NCBI RefSeq assembly: GCF_905475345.1
Contig: NC_066593.1
Span: 5,474,274-5,538,273 of the forward strand
Direction of reading: 5' to 3'
Source: Vespula vulgaris
Lineage: Eukaryota > Arthropoda > Insecta > Hymenoptera > Vespidae
Length of the DNA stretch: 64,000 nt
Positions within the stretch are counted from its first letter, which is position 1, and each line of letters begins with the position of its first letter. Below, piece by piece: positions 49,704 to 62,694 of this stretch. Both the position numbers and the translations under genes were made by a program. The notes under the pieces are model-generated. The model ran no database searches, was not told where the DNA came from, and worked only from the letters and a program-made list of their open reading frames with translations.

Positions 49704-52700
49704 CTTTTATCCATTTAGAAAAATCTCATTTTCCTTTTCGTTTTCATACGGGTATTCATACCCTTTACGTTGTGCTTAAATTCTAACTTTTTGGTCTACG
49801 AATCAAACTATGATTATAAGTTATATAATAAGTAGAGAAATAATTTACAAAGAATCGATCGCATATTATCTTACAGTTCAATATGCTGACATTTGCATAG
49901 TTCGAAGTCCAACCATAATCGATCGTTGTGATCGAGCACAGTGCACATTAATATTTTAGTGCTTAATAAACTAACGTACAGTCTTGCCATTTCATAAATA
50001 AATCGTAACGTCAGGCTATCCTTTATCTGTAAATTACAAGTGAAATAGCTTTCATTTGTTAGGAAGTGAGAGAATGAAATACGATCATCGCTCGTTCTAC
50101 CTACCATTGGCAAATGTATCGCATTCTTTAGAGATATCGAAAAAATATAATGTAGCTACCATGCTATGATCACAGACGGTACATACTGGACCTTTAAGGA
50201 AGAATCGAAATATAAACTTTCTTGACGAATATAAAATATCCTTCAAGATTATTCTATTAATTCTATTATGAGATTGCATTAAGATTTTTAAGCTTGAAAC
50301 GAGTTGCAACGAGTTCTTTCGACCAAACGAAATTAAAGCAATCCTTGTAGGTTGACGTACACATTCGTCTTATCGTAAAATAGAATTTCGAAACTCTATT
50401 GGCGTTTATACGTGTAGCTCCTTCGAGTGTTGGAATTCAGAAATATCGAATTTCTAGTCACGATACTTCGAGATCGGTTCGCATCTTTCAACAATTTAAA
50501 TAGCCAAAATTATCACAGTCACGATCATCTGATACGAACGACCATTGCCTAAAGATAATGAAACAATGAAATTTGTCGTTTCGCCGGCGATTTACAAGCG
50601 GATCTACATAGAAGCAGCTAGAAATAGTCGCGTCGCCCGAAGGGGTGAAATCGGTTAGAACCGGAAAGAACTAGGCCTAGGTCTTTGCGCCAGACGTATC
50701 TACATATATGTCTCTCTATAACGACATCGTTTATCCTAAAACGTGTTGCAACTACTTATTGACAAATAAGTCCTTAGAAGACGCATATGCTATCTCAAGA
50801 AACATTATAACAACTCCCAAAAGTTCGTTCCATTATAGGATAACGTTATATATCAAATAAATTTTCATATCGTTAGAATAGTCAAGAAGTTGAAAAGTAT
50901 TGATAATGAATGAATTGAGTTGACGTCATATAAGTATTTTCTTGAATGGCAATATAATTCGAGATGCAAATTATGCCACGAACGAGACATCGTAGTTTCA
51001 ACGCCAACGCAAAAGAATGTTGGCGTGACTGGAAATCTTTTTCTTCTTTTCTCTTTTTACAGTCGCGCCGTAAATAATATTAAATATTAGGATTCGCGCC
51101 AGTATGCACTGTTGCTGATAAATATAGCATCGGTCGTCGAAGTAGCCACTGTCTAGATAAACATACAATTTACAAGAGATTTCCGGACGTGGGAGTTTTG
51201 CGGAACGTGCCTTGTCTCGTTCGACTATCGTCACTTATTTCAATCATTCTAATGATTTTTTGGAAACTTCCATGTTCCGTCCTTGAATTTGAATTATTCT
51301 AGTGCTCGCTGGTCTTCAAACATAACGTTAAAAAAAAAAAAAAAAAAGAAAGAAAAAGAAAAAAAAAGAACAATTTTCTCATCGGGTTGTCTCGAACGTT
51401 TCCTAGATAGTTTAGTATTAAATTAAATTTTTTTCTTTTAAAAAGAAACTTTTAATTAGAATAAATTATCACGTTTCTTTTCATATATCTATATATGCAT
51501 GACCTATTGTCTCCGAAACTCAACTATGTTCATCGTACAAACGACTACCGAATTTATCGTCTTGGCACAAGAGACGTTAGTAGCCACAAAAAGAAGCCTT
51601 CGAATTTCTCATACCTACTCGTAGCCTGATGCGCACTCTTTATTATTATTACTATTGTATATCTAATATATCTCTAGTTCGATGATAAATAAATATATAA
51701 TCTATATGATTAATCAGTTTTCGCGTGTATTTCTGTCACCATGTTTCGCGAGTATAGATATGAATAACATAGAACGAACATACGAACTATGAGAAATATT
51801 ATGACTGTACAACATAAAAGAAATATATAAATATACATAAAACTTCAAATTTAATAGTTTCATTATCAGTCACTCGTGACGAAGACTAAGTTCGTCAGTT
51901 ATTATTCTGTGAATGCTTTTTAAAAGATTCATATTTTTTTTTTTTCTACAGGAATACTGACGATGTTAATTTGAAATATTTTCCTATTAACGATTCTTTC
52001 ACTTTCTTGATCAATGTAAAAATAATCACTGGCATTATATTAAAAAAAAAAAAAAGCATTAAATATCACCAATCATCAAAAAATACAAAATTCATCGAGG
52101 TATGTTCTGTTGATAAATTTACGAAAGTCAACCATCTGCGAACGAGTTGCAGCATCGAAATACAGATTTTGAGATGTAAACCTTGAAATTAAATATATTT
52201 CAAACGTATATCTAAAACGATGAATTCCTGTATCCTACGTTAATTTTGATACTATCACGGATGTAATTAAAATCTTGAGGTTAGTATGACTACACAAAAA
52301 ACGCATCCTAAATTCTTTATCGATGTTTCGCAAATACGTCGAGATCGTATGTGCGATATCTATAAACAAATTTTAACGTTATTTTTTTCGTAAATTATTA
52401 GCATATTTTGAGTGACGATTAAAGATAAAGAAATATTTGATCTGTCCAGAAATCATCGTTCTTCGATTTATTTGAAATAATATGCACTTTTTAGAGATCC
52501 TTATAAGTGTAAAGAAAATATTTTTATATTGTAAAAGTGCACCAACATAAGAAAAAACATAAAGGAAAGAGAGAAAACGAATAATTTAATAGTGACTTTA
52601 ATACGAGTCCGTTAGTTTTTGGAGGGAATTGTGATACAATGTCGAGAACAATCATTAACGATCGTTCATCTTTATTCATGTTGTTAAAAAGAGTCAATGT

Positions 52701-54032
52701 GTTTAATTATGAAACTCTTACCGTTCATATCCAGGTAGGAACAAAATATGTAGACATAGAATATTTTAATTAATCCTTGTTCAGTTATGTAATTTGCAAA
52801 TTAAAATTTAATGTAAACTCGATCGTAAAATTGTTAAAAGATTTTATGTGAACGTTCGATTTAACGATATGTTTTACAATATTTTAAATACTCTTATTTC
52901 CAGTTCTTATGTTCAATTCCATATTCATTATATGAACGTATTTAACATAGTTCAAAAGTATTACACAATCTTTTTTCTTATCTATATAAATCACTATAAT
53001 CTTTTCATACCAATATAACTAACAATGACATCTATAAAAACTTATACCGATCTATTATATCACTTCAAATCACTCGATTGTATATAAAAATTCTAAGTTA
53101 TAAACTTTAATATACGATAAACAAATCGGCGTTAAATTAAAATTTTCACGAATACTAGTAAACCGTAGATTAAGCATCTCGAAGAAAGTTTTCTTTCTTT
53201 TGGATGCGTACCTGACACTCGTCGGTTGAGAACTACTTCGGTAGTCAGTATCATCCCTTCGGATATGTATTAACATTGAAGTCTGCTCGATCTCGATCCG
53301 ATGGCAAGTACCCAAAATCTATAAGAGTTCGAATGTCAAGCTCATTCCGTATGTTTTGAAACACAAATTTCTTACTTCGAATTTTTCTTACAAGGTATGA
53401 TTTCGATACGATCCTGTCCGCATCTTTTGAAAGCGCGAAAATATAAACGTGTTTAGTTATTTCATTGTAATAAAGATACATGTTCATAATCTTTCGAATT
53501 CAATCGTTACTTTAAGAAAATTCAGAAACGTGAGAATTGTATGAGCATATATACACATTTGTTTATTTTGTAAATTTCTTTTTTTTTTTTTTTTTATTAA
53601 CAAATTAAACACAAATACAACATTTGTGTACAGCCCCCATTTCTAATTTCATAGATACGATTCTGCGTATTCGATTGAACTGCCATGTAGCGGAAAATTT
53701 TGACACTACAGTATAAAGCATGTAAAATCCTTTATCGGGTAATGCGTATAGGTTAATATAAATTTATGATTTATAAGTTTTCTGGGATTTACGAATTGAA
53801 TTTTTCTCTCTTTCACTCTCAACAGTAAGTACTTAACAAATTTATTTAAATATATTATACGTAATGATACATCAATTCGTATTTTATAAAAATGAAAATA
53901 TTTGACTTACGTAAATAAATTGAAAGTTGCTGTGAAATATTTAATGTGTGAATCTTTTCTTAACGCATAAAGTGAAATAAAAAATAAACTATATTGAAGT
54001 AATAATTATTGTTTGCTTCCATAGTTTTAAGT
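49704..54032. other. 4.3-kb intergenic region between divergent bestrophin and RPAP3
   Basis: The largest gene-free stretch of the window. It separates two head-to-head genes. Minus-strand frames at 49871-51234 and 53070-53487 are short, lack linked splice sites and match no family. The region 50380-50720 is richer in GC and CpG and could be a distal promoter or enhancer. A CRE octamer TGACGTCA lies at about 50921. A poly-A/GA-rich tract lies at 51329-51370. No tRNA-like fold was found. Confidence 0.55.
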
Positions 54033-56157
54033 ATGAGTGTTGACAAGTCTATTTTACTACAAAAACAAGTAAAAGATAATTCAGAGGATTTACAAACTGA
54101 ATTTCTTGACTTGAAAAATTGGGAGAAAGAAATGAAACGCAAAGACCAGGAGCTGCGCAATCAAAACAATGATCAAGTAAACGTTATCATACTTTATAAA
54201 ATAAATAATTAATATAATTATTGAGAAATAATGTTCATTTTATTTAAGTTTTATGGTAATATTCGTTATATAGATTTTACCTCCAATAAGAAGTAAAAAA
54301 AAAAAGGTAGTACAAAAGCCTGTTACAAAAGAAGAAAAGTGTAATACAAACATAAAGCGAATTAAATCAAGTGATTACTCTGCTTGGGATAAATTTGATG
54401 TGGTAAGTTCTTTAATTTTTTTTTTTTTTTTTTTTAATTATTTTTATATATTTAAATAGCATAGATTATGTCATGTCAATTAGACTTTATATAAAAAGAA
54501 TTATTATTTTTTATGATTAAAATATCTTAATGAAGGAAAAAGCATGTAAAGAAATAGATAAAACAGATTCATCTGAAGAATCTGAAGAGGAATTAAATGA
54601 AGATGAATTAACAAAAAAGCATGATTTAGCCACAGAACATAAACAAAAAGGCAATATATTTGTACAACAAAAAAAGTGGGATAATGCCATTGCATGTTAT
54701 AGTGAGGCAATAAAAATTTTTCCATATGATGCTGTTTTTTATGCAAATCGTGCTCTTTGTCATTTAAAAAAGGACAAGTATGTTTTATTTGTATATATTT
54801 TTAAGCATATATTATTATACTTATAGTATTATAATATTATGCTTTATTTTATTATAGCTTATACTCTGCAGAAGCTGATTGTTCTACAGCGATACAATTG
54901 GACTCAACATATACAAAAGCCTATCATAGAAGAGCAATTACTAGATTAGAATTAAAACAATACAAAGAAGCTAAAGAAGATTTAGAAAAAATATTGAAAT
55001 TAGAACCTTCTAACAAAGAAGCACAAATTAAACTTGCTCAAGTCAATAAAAAACTAGAAGCTAAGGTTTAATATTGATATTTATTTATTATTTTTTTAAA
55101 TATAAATCTAATACACATATTAACCCTACTTTTTTAGCCAGTTATTATATCCGAGGAAAATGCATTAAAAGAAACATCAGTAGTAAAAAATATTGGTGAA
55201 AAAATTTGGAATCCTAATAATAAAATAAAGAAAGAAATAAATAATAAGAAATTAGAGCAAGATGTTGTAAATAAGACAATAAAAACCAAAACAAAATATA
55301 TGCAAATTCCAAATTGGTTACCAGAGAAAGATAATGTTGAAATTGTAGAGCCTATTGTTAAACCACCTCACTTACACTCAAAAGTAAGGAAATGATGTGA
55401 AATTAAAATTCATAAATTTTAAATATTTATTGCAAAAATGTTAAATATTTCACTATTTATTCATAGAGATCAATGAAACGTATTGTAGTACAAGATGCAG
55501 AATTTGGAATTGCATCATGTAAAAACGAAACTATTCCAATTAATACTACAGATAATATTCAGCAAGCTGAATCATCTAATATAGTTGATAAAGTTATTAT
55601 ACAGAATAACTCTTTAATTAAACCATTGGAAGTTGAAAAAAATGTATCAATAGATCTACCAAAAATCCCAAAAACAGCTGTACAATTCCTTATAGATTGG
55701 CGCAAAAATAAGTCATCACAATATCACTATCATTATTTAAAAGTATTTAATTAATTTAATATCATAATAATATATCCATCAATATCTTTTTATAAAATTA
55801 ATAACTTTGTATTTCAGCAATTACCTTTAAATAGTTTGCCAAAAATATTTCAAGATTCTATGGAATCAGATATTTTCAGTGAAATTTTAGATACTCTTAA
55901 AATTGAATTCATACCACAAAAAGATTCAGTATATCAGTATTTGAAAGACTTAAGTCAAGTTAAGAGATTCAGAGCACTTATCATGTTTATTAATAATGCT
56001 GAAAAAAATGGTATGTATATTATACACATTTATTTTTAACAAGATTATACAAATTATTTTTATTTCAGGAATAAAAACTCTTCTTGAATATTGTAAAAAT
56101 ACTGAAAATAAATCCGAAGAAGAAATAGAAGAATTATATAAAGCATACGAAATTTAG
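54033..56157 (+). CDS. spag: RNA polymerase II-associated protein 3 (R2TP co-chaperone)
   Basis: TPR adaptor that links HSP90/HSP70 to the RUVBL1/2 ATPases in the R2TP complex, which assembles RNA polymerases, snoRNPs and PIKKs. Eight exons: 54033-54176, 54274-54402, 54536-54777, 54858-55065, 55138-55383, 55467-55742, 55818-56010, 56069-56157, giving 508 aa. N-terminal family marks are ELQxxxxDLxxWEKE and LPPIR. One TPR block (residues about 119-241) carries the carboxylate-clamp type sequence KQKGNIFVQ...YANRA...AYHRRA. The RPAP3_C domain covers about residues 389-508, which in the family binds RUVBL2. Vertebrate RPAP3 has two TPR blocks and about 665 aa; a single block is the known Drosophila Spaghetti arrangement. 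Its 3' end faces IFT54. Confidence 0.94.
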
Positions 56158-56509
56158 GACCAAAGAAGTTTTAGCTTTAAAAAGTTCATAATTTGGCATA
56201 AACTTTAATGTAAATATATATTTGTTACAATAGCAACACAATTCATAACACATGCTTTTGTTTTGCTTCTGTAAATGTTTGTTATTTATTTATTCAAAAT
56301 AATGTTTATACGTGCTGTATTGTACCAAATCGATTCGAAGAATTTTTTTCACATTTTTTTATATAAATATTTTATGTTAAAAAATCATTAACACCATTTA
56401 TATTTACAAAACGTATATTTACAAAAGTACAATCTATATTTCTATTACATACATATCTTCAATATTTATCGCACTAATGACGAAAATGTATATGTAATAT
56501 TAAAAATTA

Positions 56510-56582
<73 letters not shown>

Positions 56583-56621
56583 TCCAAATATTACATAAAA
56601 ATTGTTTAAAATAATACACTT
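56158..56621. other. Convergent 3' spacer of RPAP3 and IFT54
   Basis: 464 bp between two facing stop codons, containing a long TA microsatellite (56516-56581) that directly follows the IFT54 end. No gene seen. Confidence 0.65.
56516..56581. repeat. (TA)n microsatellite
   Basis: Uninterrupted TA run of about 33 units, the longest in the window. It is about 40 bp past the IFT54 stop codon and so probably in its 3' UTR. Confidence 0.95.
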
Positions 56622-59166
56622 TTATATGTCACCATTTAATAATCTTTGTATTTTTTGGTTATTTTTTATTATTCTTGCTTTTGCTTGATAAATTTTATTT
56701 AATTGGTCCTGAATATTATTGTCAATTTCTTTTAATGTCATCTGCATTGGGTCTATTATTTCTTGTGTACGCCTGAAAATAATAAGTAATATATAGTACC
56801 ATATGTAACATATTTTTTATATGGTGCAAATGCAGGGATTATACATTTGTTCCTTTTCCAATTGTTTGCTTAGTTGATTATACTGACTTCTCCAATCATG
56901 TAATTCCTTTTGCATCATTTCAATATCTTCCTATGTAAACAAATTATACAAAACGAACATATATTTAAATATGTTAAATAAGTTTATTATCATATATATT
57001 TTATATCAATATTCTAGCATAAAATTAAAACGATACCTGTAAGTAATCTAATAATTTCCCTAAAGGATTTGTTGCACGAGTTAAGGACTGTATCGTACCG
57101 CGTAATTTATCAATTTCCTTAATCGCTGCCTCATGATCGCGTTTTGTACCCGCCTCCCATGCCTAAATTCATAAAAACATCTGTATTTCATAAAATGTTT
57201 TGTAAAGCGTTTAAATAACATAAATATAAATAAGAATATCCTACAATATCAACTTTCTTTGGTAAAACATCGACATTATCAGTATTGACTAATTCTCTTT
57301 GAGTCTCCAAAATTTGTGCCACAAGATGCCCATGTTCTTGAGTTAATTCATGGTCAATTTTATAATTGCTAATATTCTCTAAAGTTGTTCCAATGTTTCC
57401 TTTGTTTTCTACAATCACCATATCTTCATTATCATTGTCTTTTATATTTGCATTTTCAATTATCACACTAATGTTTCCCATAGGTGTACTAAAATCAAAA
57501 TATATTATTTTCTAATAATAAATATTTTAATATGTTTGGTTAATGTATATATTTACTACCTTATTTCTTCATTAAGAATCATGTCAGTTTTTCCTTTCAT
57601 TTTAGGAGCAGCAGGTCTTGCACTACTTGGTCTAACAGTAGGTGGACGTAACAATGTTCTTGATTTGGTCATATTTTGTTCTTGTTCATTATTAAATTTA
57701 TGTTTCTGTAAATTTGATGCAAGAATAATTGAATTCTCATGTTCTGTTTGCTGCAAATCATCACTTATATTTCCATATGTTGATTCATATTCTGTTTGTG
57801 ACTTTTCTTTATCTGTAGTCTCTATTGATTTTTTTCTTGTAGATATTGTTTCTGATATTTTTATTGATTCTTTAGACTCACTTCCTTGTTTTGATAGCAC
57901 TCGTTTTGTTTTATTTACAGATTCCTTTCTCTGAACGTGTTCCTCTGATTTCTTGTCTGTATTTATATTTGCTGGAAGTTTGCCTGTTTGTACTTCTGTA
58001 GGAACCATGGAAGATATATGATCCTGTTTCTGTTTGGTATCAGAAGAATGTTTTATTTTTTGTGTTGTGGAAGATAATTCATCTTCAAGTGGCTATATAA
58101 AATAATATTTTATTTATAATTTAACATTAAATATAGTTAAAAATATTAGCTAATTTAAAAAAAGATTACCGCTGATGGAATATCTATATCATTACTCTTT
58201 CCAATATTATTTTCTTGAATTTCTTGTTCTACTATATTACTATTTTTATTGTTGCTACTTTCTTGATTACTTTCTTCTTTTGTCTTTGATTCAACTTTTC
58301 CTACACTAGAAAATTTCTTTTGTAATCCAGATGCATGTTTTTCTTTTTCAGTTGATTTTCTTGTTTGCGATATCTGCCTAGATGGTTTTTTAGCAATATC
58401 CTCTTTAGATGTTTTTGATTTTATTCCTCCTTTTGATTTCTTTTGTAAACTTTTTTTATAATGTTCAATTGCTTCTGCACTGTTTACCTAATTTAATTAC
58501 ATATAAATATATATATTATATTAAATTATTGCAATGTATCATCCTATAAAATCAAATCATTTTTAGATAGGTTTAAATTTATTTTACTTTTTTATCAAGA
58601 GCTTTTCCAATAGCTTGTAAAAGTTCATTTGTTTTAGTTGCTTCTTGTCCAGAAACTATTTTACTTGCTCTTACTGTTAGATTATTTCCAGATATTAATT
58701 CTAAAATGGAATTTTATATATAAATATAATATCTTCGAAATATCAACAGGTTTTACTAAGTTTTACGAAATATTTTATTTTTTAGAACTTACTAACAACA
58801 TCTATAAGTTTTGTTAAATATGCTACTTTTGACTCCTTATCTTTTATATTGTCTGAATTTAATTCTTCTTCTGTGAACAAACCTCCTAAGAAACCGGTTT
58901 CCTTTATTATCTGAAAGAAAATAATCAATATAATTCATATAATATTTACTGGCGATCAAAGAAAGCAATAAGAAAAAAAAACCAAATTAAAATAAAAAAA
59001 AAACTTTAGTAATGATTCTAAGAATACATACAATTGATATAATATCATGAAGAAATCTAAAGGGCGGTTTCCTCAATAATTTTTCGGTTAATGGCGGTTT
59101 TTTAAAATATTTTCCAAGTAAGTCTTGCGTTTTTTTTATTACTTCTGGCTTCACGTCGTCTGCCAT
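56622..59166 (-). CDS. IFT54: Intraflagellar transport protein IFT54 / TRAF3IP1
   Basis: IFT-B subunit that binds tubulin/microtubules and is needed to build cilia; in insects that means sensory chordotonal neurons. Nine exons: 59032-59166, 58793-58910, 58588-58700, 58170-58487, 57560-58092, 57245-57488, 57037-57162, 56845-56930, 56622-56772, giving 607 aa. The N-terminal calponin-homology-like domain (residues about 1-125) shows PPLTEKLLRKPPFRFLHDII and ETGFLGGLFTEEELNSDNIKDK, nearly identical to the vertebrate family. A Lys/Ser/Glu-rich disordered linker follows, with the family motif RPSSARPAAPK in its distal part. The C-terminal coiled coil that binds IFT20 is residues about 488-607 (KEIDKLRGTIQSL ... 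NPLGKLLDYLQ). The promoter has a perfect X-box 92 bp upstream. Confidence 0.95.
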
Positions 59167-59257
59167 AGTTAAATATTGTTAAAATCATACGGAAAACTAT
59201 GAAAGTGTTCAAACTATTCTGCTTAAAATCTTGATAAAGCTTTTGTGGATATATAGA

Positions 59258-59270
59258 GTTGCTTAGCAAC
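59258..59270. promoter_or_regulatory. RFX X-box of IFT54
   Basis: GTTGCTTAGCAAC: a perfect inverted repeat of GTTGC around TTA, fitting the RFX X-box consensus (RYYNCC-type half, 1-3 nt, RRNRAC-type half). It ends 92 bp before the IFT54 start codon, the usual distance for ciliary X-box promoters. In worms and flies IFT genes, including the IFT54 orthologue dyf-11, are RFX/DAF-19 targets. Confidence 0.8.
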
Positions 59271-59781
59271 AACCACGTGGTTAAACGTCAAATAACTAAT
59301 CTTTATGGCTTCCAAGGACTCTTGTAATTTTTTTAGTGTTACATATTTTCAATAGTATAAAGTTTAAAAAATCATAAGATATATACAATATATGTATATC
59401 TTATATCGAAATATATCGTAAATATATGAGATTATATCATAGATTTTATTGACGAATAAATTATTATAATAATAGACAATAAAGAACAGAAACGATCACA
59501 AATGTATATAGTTTATTTATTACAGTTCTGATATATATTTACAGTACATTTTAATAATTATCACAGTTTTTGTATTATCGCCATAATCAAAATAAACTAC
59601 GTAGTTCTTCCGGGTCCGCTCTTTTACAAATTAAAAAATTTGCATGAGTCATAAGTAAGCATGTGCTAACAAAAACATTCTTATGAAATATCTGTATATA
59701 TATTTTGTTTATATTAAATAATTACAATATTAATATTTATTATTAACAATACCATAAAATGGTGCAACAACTTACAACGAT

Positions 59782-59789
59782 TATCGATA
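59782..59789. promoter_or_regulatory. DRE-type site TATCGATA (distal)
   Basis: Palindromic TATCGATA, the core bound by DREF at insect housekeeping promoters. It is 360 bp upstream of the ATP23 ATG and pairs with the site at 59839. Confidence 0.5.
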
Positions 59790-59838
59790 CCTTTATAATC
59801 GAACGTATTTCTATTACAGTAGTTATGCTTCTAATTAT

Positions 59839-59846
59839 TATCGATA
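59839..59846. promoter_or_regulatory. DRE-type site TATCGATA (proximal)
   Basis: Second TATCGATA, 57 bp after the first and about 300 bp before the ATP23 ATG. Confidence 0.5.
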
Positions 59847-60148
59847 TAGATTAAATTATTATTATTTTAATTTTTCAATATCTCGTTAATAATATTCAGT
59901 AAAAAAAAAAAAAAAAAAAAAAACTACATTGTGCCTTTTATTTTATTAAAACGAAATACGGTATGTTTATTTATGTATATATCGTGGTATAGATATAATT
60001 GAAACTCAATTGTGTGATGTAACCGGCTAACCTAACTTCAATAGAATTAAAAAAATTTTTTGTGTACTTCTAATATAGTGATCATTATCCGAAAGTATCA
60101 ATTTTTTATTATATGCGTTAACGTAATTATCTTAATCTCTTTAGAGTC

Positions 60149-61420
60149 ATGACTGTCTTTACTTATAATAACGATAAAGTCAAAGAAAATCCATTAGATA
60201 ATAAAGTGGATGAGAAGAAAGAAAATCAAATAAATGATAACAATCAAAATAATAAATCTAATAAGAATGCTTCTACGATAGAAAATTCAGTAGATGATGA
60301 AAATTGGGGTTATGATTTGTACCCTGAAAGAAGGGGAAGATACAAACCCACATTTTTCAAAAAATTAATAGGCGAAGGAAAAGAAGAGATAACCAGATTA
60401 AAATGTGAAGGAAATGTGTACAAATGTGTGAAAAATAGTATGTTCATTATGTCTTATGTTATAATTTTTGTCATTTATTGTATTAATAGTTATAATGTCT
60501 TATATTACTTAGGTCAATTAGTACAACTTATGATGGCAGCTTTAAAAAGCTCAGGATGGTAGGTAATCTTATCAATATATATTGGATTATTATAATTATT
60601 CTTATATTCTAACACAATATCAGAATCTACTTTCATGATCACTATGAAATTTCATTTAGATAATAAAAGTAATAAATTGTTTCAAACTATAGTGAAATTG
60701 ATATACGTCGTCATATTTCTTGTGAAATATGTGACTATTCTGTAAAAGGTGGTTATGATGCACAACTTAATCAGGTAAATATTAGAATAATATGACCATA
60801 AAACTGTATAATTCTAAAATAACATTTAACCATAAAGAAGCAAATATAAAGAAATAGATGTGTTTTGTTAATATTTTATAACTATATCATAATTTTAGAT
60901 TGTTGTATGTCAAAATACTGCTCGCAGTCAATCAAAAGTACAAGGTGTATTAGCTCATGAAATGATACATATGTTTGATTACTGTCGTAATAAATTGGAT
61001 TTTAAGAACCTTGATCATTTAGCTTGCACAGAAATAAGAGCAGCTAATCTTGTACATTGTAGTTTTATGAGTGCCATGATTCAAGGAACTGCTTCTCCAT
61101 TTAATATAAAAAAAGCTCATCAAGTATGAATTATATAATTACATATTATATCATAGACATACATAATGTATATATTTTATTTTGATTAATTTAATAATGG
61201 AATAATATAAATTATGTAGGATTGTGTAAAGAATATGGCAAAAGCATCTATAATGGGAGTACGTAAAGTAACAGAACAAGAAGCTAAAATAGCAATAGAA
61301 AAAGTTTTTCCTATGTGCTACAATGATTTAGAACCAATTGGAAGACGTATTCGCAGGAACTCTTTAGATATAAGTAGAGCATATATGGAAGCTCCACTTT
61401 ATGGATATATGCATGATTAA
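60149..61420 (+). CDS. ATP23: Mitochondrial inner membrane metalloprotease ATP23
   Basis: Zinc metalloprotease of the intermembrane space; in yeast it processes Atp6 and helps assemble the ATP synthase Fo sector (human XRCC6BP1/KUB3). Five exons: 60149-60437, 60513-60558, 60693-60774, 60899-61123, 61220-61420, giving 280 aa. The catalytic HExxH motif is HEMIH at residues 159-163 (60956-60970), followed by the family's DxCR-like segment (FDYCRNKLD). Conserved cysteine-bearing segments ISCEIC and ACTEIRAANL are present, as is the C-terminal PMCYNDLEPIGRR. The first about 60 residues are Asn/Lys/Asp-rich and longer than in yeast or human; they do not look like a classic presequence, in keeping with twin-Cys import known for this family. 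The start may be preceded by a UTR intron (ctctttag just before the ATG). Confidence 0.95.
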
Positions 61421-62694
61421 TAAATTATCTTCAAAGAACTTATTTTGAAAATATACATGTAAGATCAATTGAAAATGTAAAAATCAACTGCCATAGTTTC
61501 TTTGATATTATTTCTATAAAAATATATTATCAATATTGTAAATAATTATAAATATTATATTATTATTAAATTCTTTAAGTTTAAAAAATAATGTTTAACT
61601 GAAATGTATCACGAATTATTTTTATGGGGTTATACAATATGACATATAAATATTTTAACCTTTTGAGTGTCAGAGATCATTGAAAAAAATTTGCTAGACG
61701 TAGCGATAGTCAAATAAAGTGTAAAAAATTTGATTAAGTGTAAAAAATTAATCATTTTATTTTACATATATTTTACATTACATTTCACAATTATTTTAAT
61801 GAAGAAGTATTGTCATTTTTTTTACGTTTGTCGAAAACAAAAAATTATCATAAATAATTTATTATATATTAAAGAATAATTATTTTTGTGACGGTGTTAC
61901 AGTAAATGTCAATAATTACTAAAGTATATTTAATTAAGAATATTGCTATTTAGCTTAGATGCTATAAATATTGTTATGTTTTTTAGAGAATCATTGTATA
62001 TATAAATAATTTTTAGAGAATCACTAATATATAAATTATTAACATACACATATGAAGATATTACGAAATGAATTATAAAAACATTCATAAAACAGATTTT
62101 AATAAATTATATTTTATTAAATTGAACGACACGTGAGTAGAAGAAAAACGAATAAATGTTTATTTGTGTTTAATATATTCGCGCTTCGTGAGTAGTCGAT
62201 TTAGTGAGAGAAGTTATGAAAACGATCACTAGACGGCGCTGTTATAGCTTTCCCCTATTGGTTATCATACTTATAGTAGTTCATGTACAACTGAAGATGG
62301 ATACATTTAGAAGATATTTTCTTTTTATTAAGTTAACTAATAGAGAAACAAAGAATAAAAAAGACTTCTACTAACACAGCTAGAAACAATTAGAATTAAA
62401 AAAATTATTTTTTTTAAAAGAAATTATTTTCTAAACATATATTGAAAACTCATCATTTTGTCCAATAGCAAGATTGATGGAGGACATGATTACAAACTCA
62501 CCAATCCAGTAATGCGAATGTAAGTCCAAAGACTGATTCTACGACATCGCCATCTACAAACATCTGAATAAAAGACTAAACAATGTTTTCTGTTTTACTT
62601 ACATCTTTGATCTTATATTGTATATGGTTATAACAGTCTTTCGTGAAAGAGCAGAGGAAGCTTTCTTTTCGAGATACTTTTCGTAAGAACGATC
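61421..62694. other. Intergenic between ATP23 and RpS15
   Basis: 1.27 kb, AT-rich, with no coding frame I can support. An AATAAA overlaps the ATP23 stop (61419-61424). The right end, from about 62630, holds pyrimidine-rich starts (gtctttcg, ctttctttt) suited to a ribosomal-protein TOP promoter. Confidence 0.55.

Larger units (their letters stand above)
59167..60148. promoter_or_regulatory. Bidirectional spacer of IFT54 and ATP23
   Basis: 982 bp between head-to-head genes. An RFX X-box lies beside IFT54 and two TATCGATA sites lie on the ATP23 side. A poly-A tract of about 24 nt lies at 59900-59923. No coding frame. Confidence 0.6.

Noticed and set aside
49871..51234. Several short minus-strand frames upstream of bestrophin, considered as extra 5' exons
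   Set aside because: The bestrophin N-terminus is complete at 49703 and matches the family start. These frames have no matching splice signals or similarity.
53070..53487. Two overlapping minus-strand frames before RPAP3
   Set aside because: No recognisable domain and no consistent exon structure.
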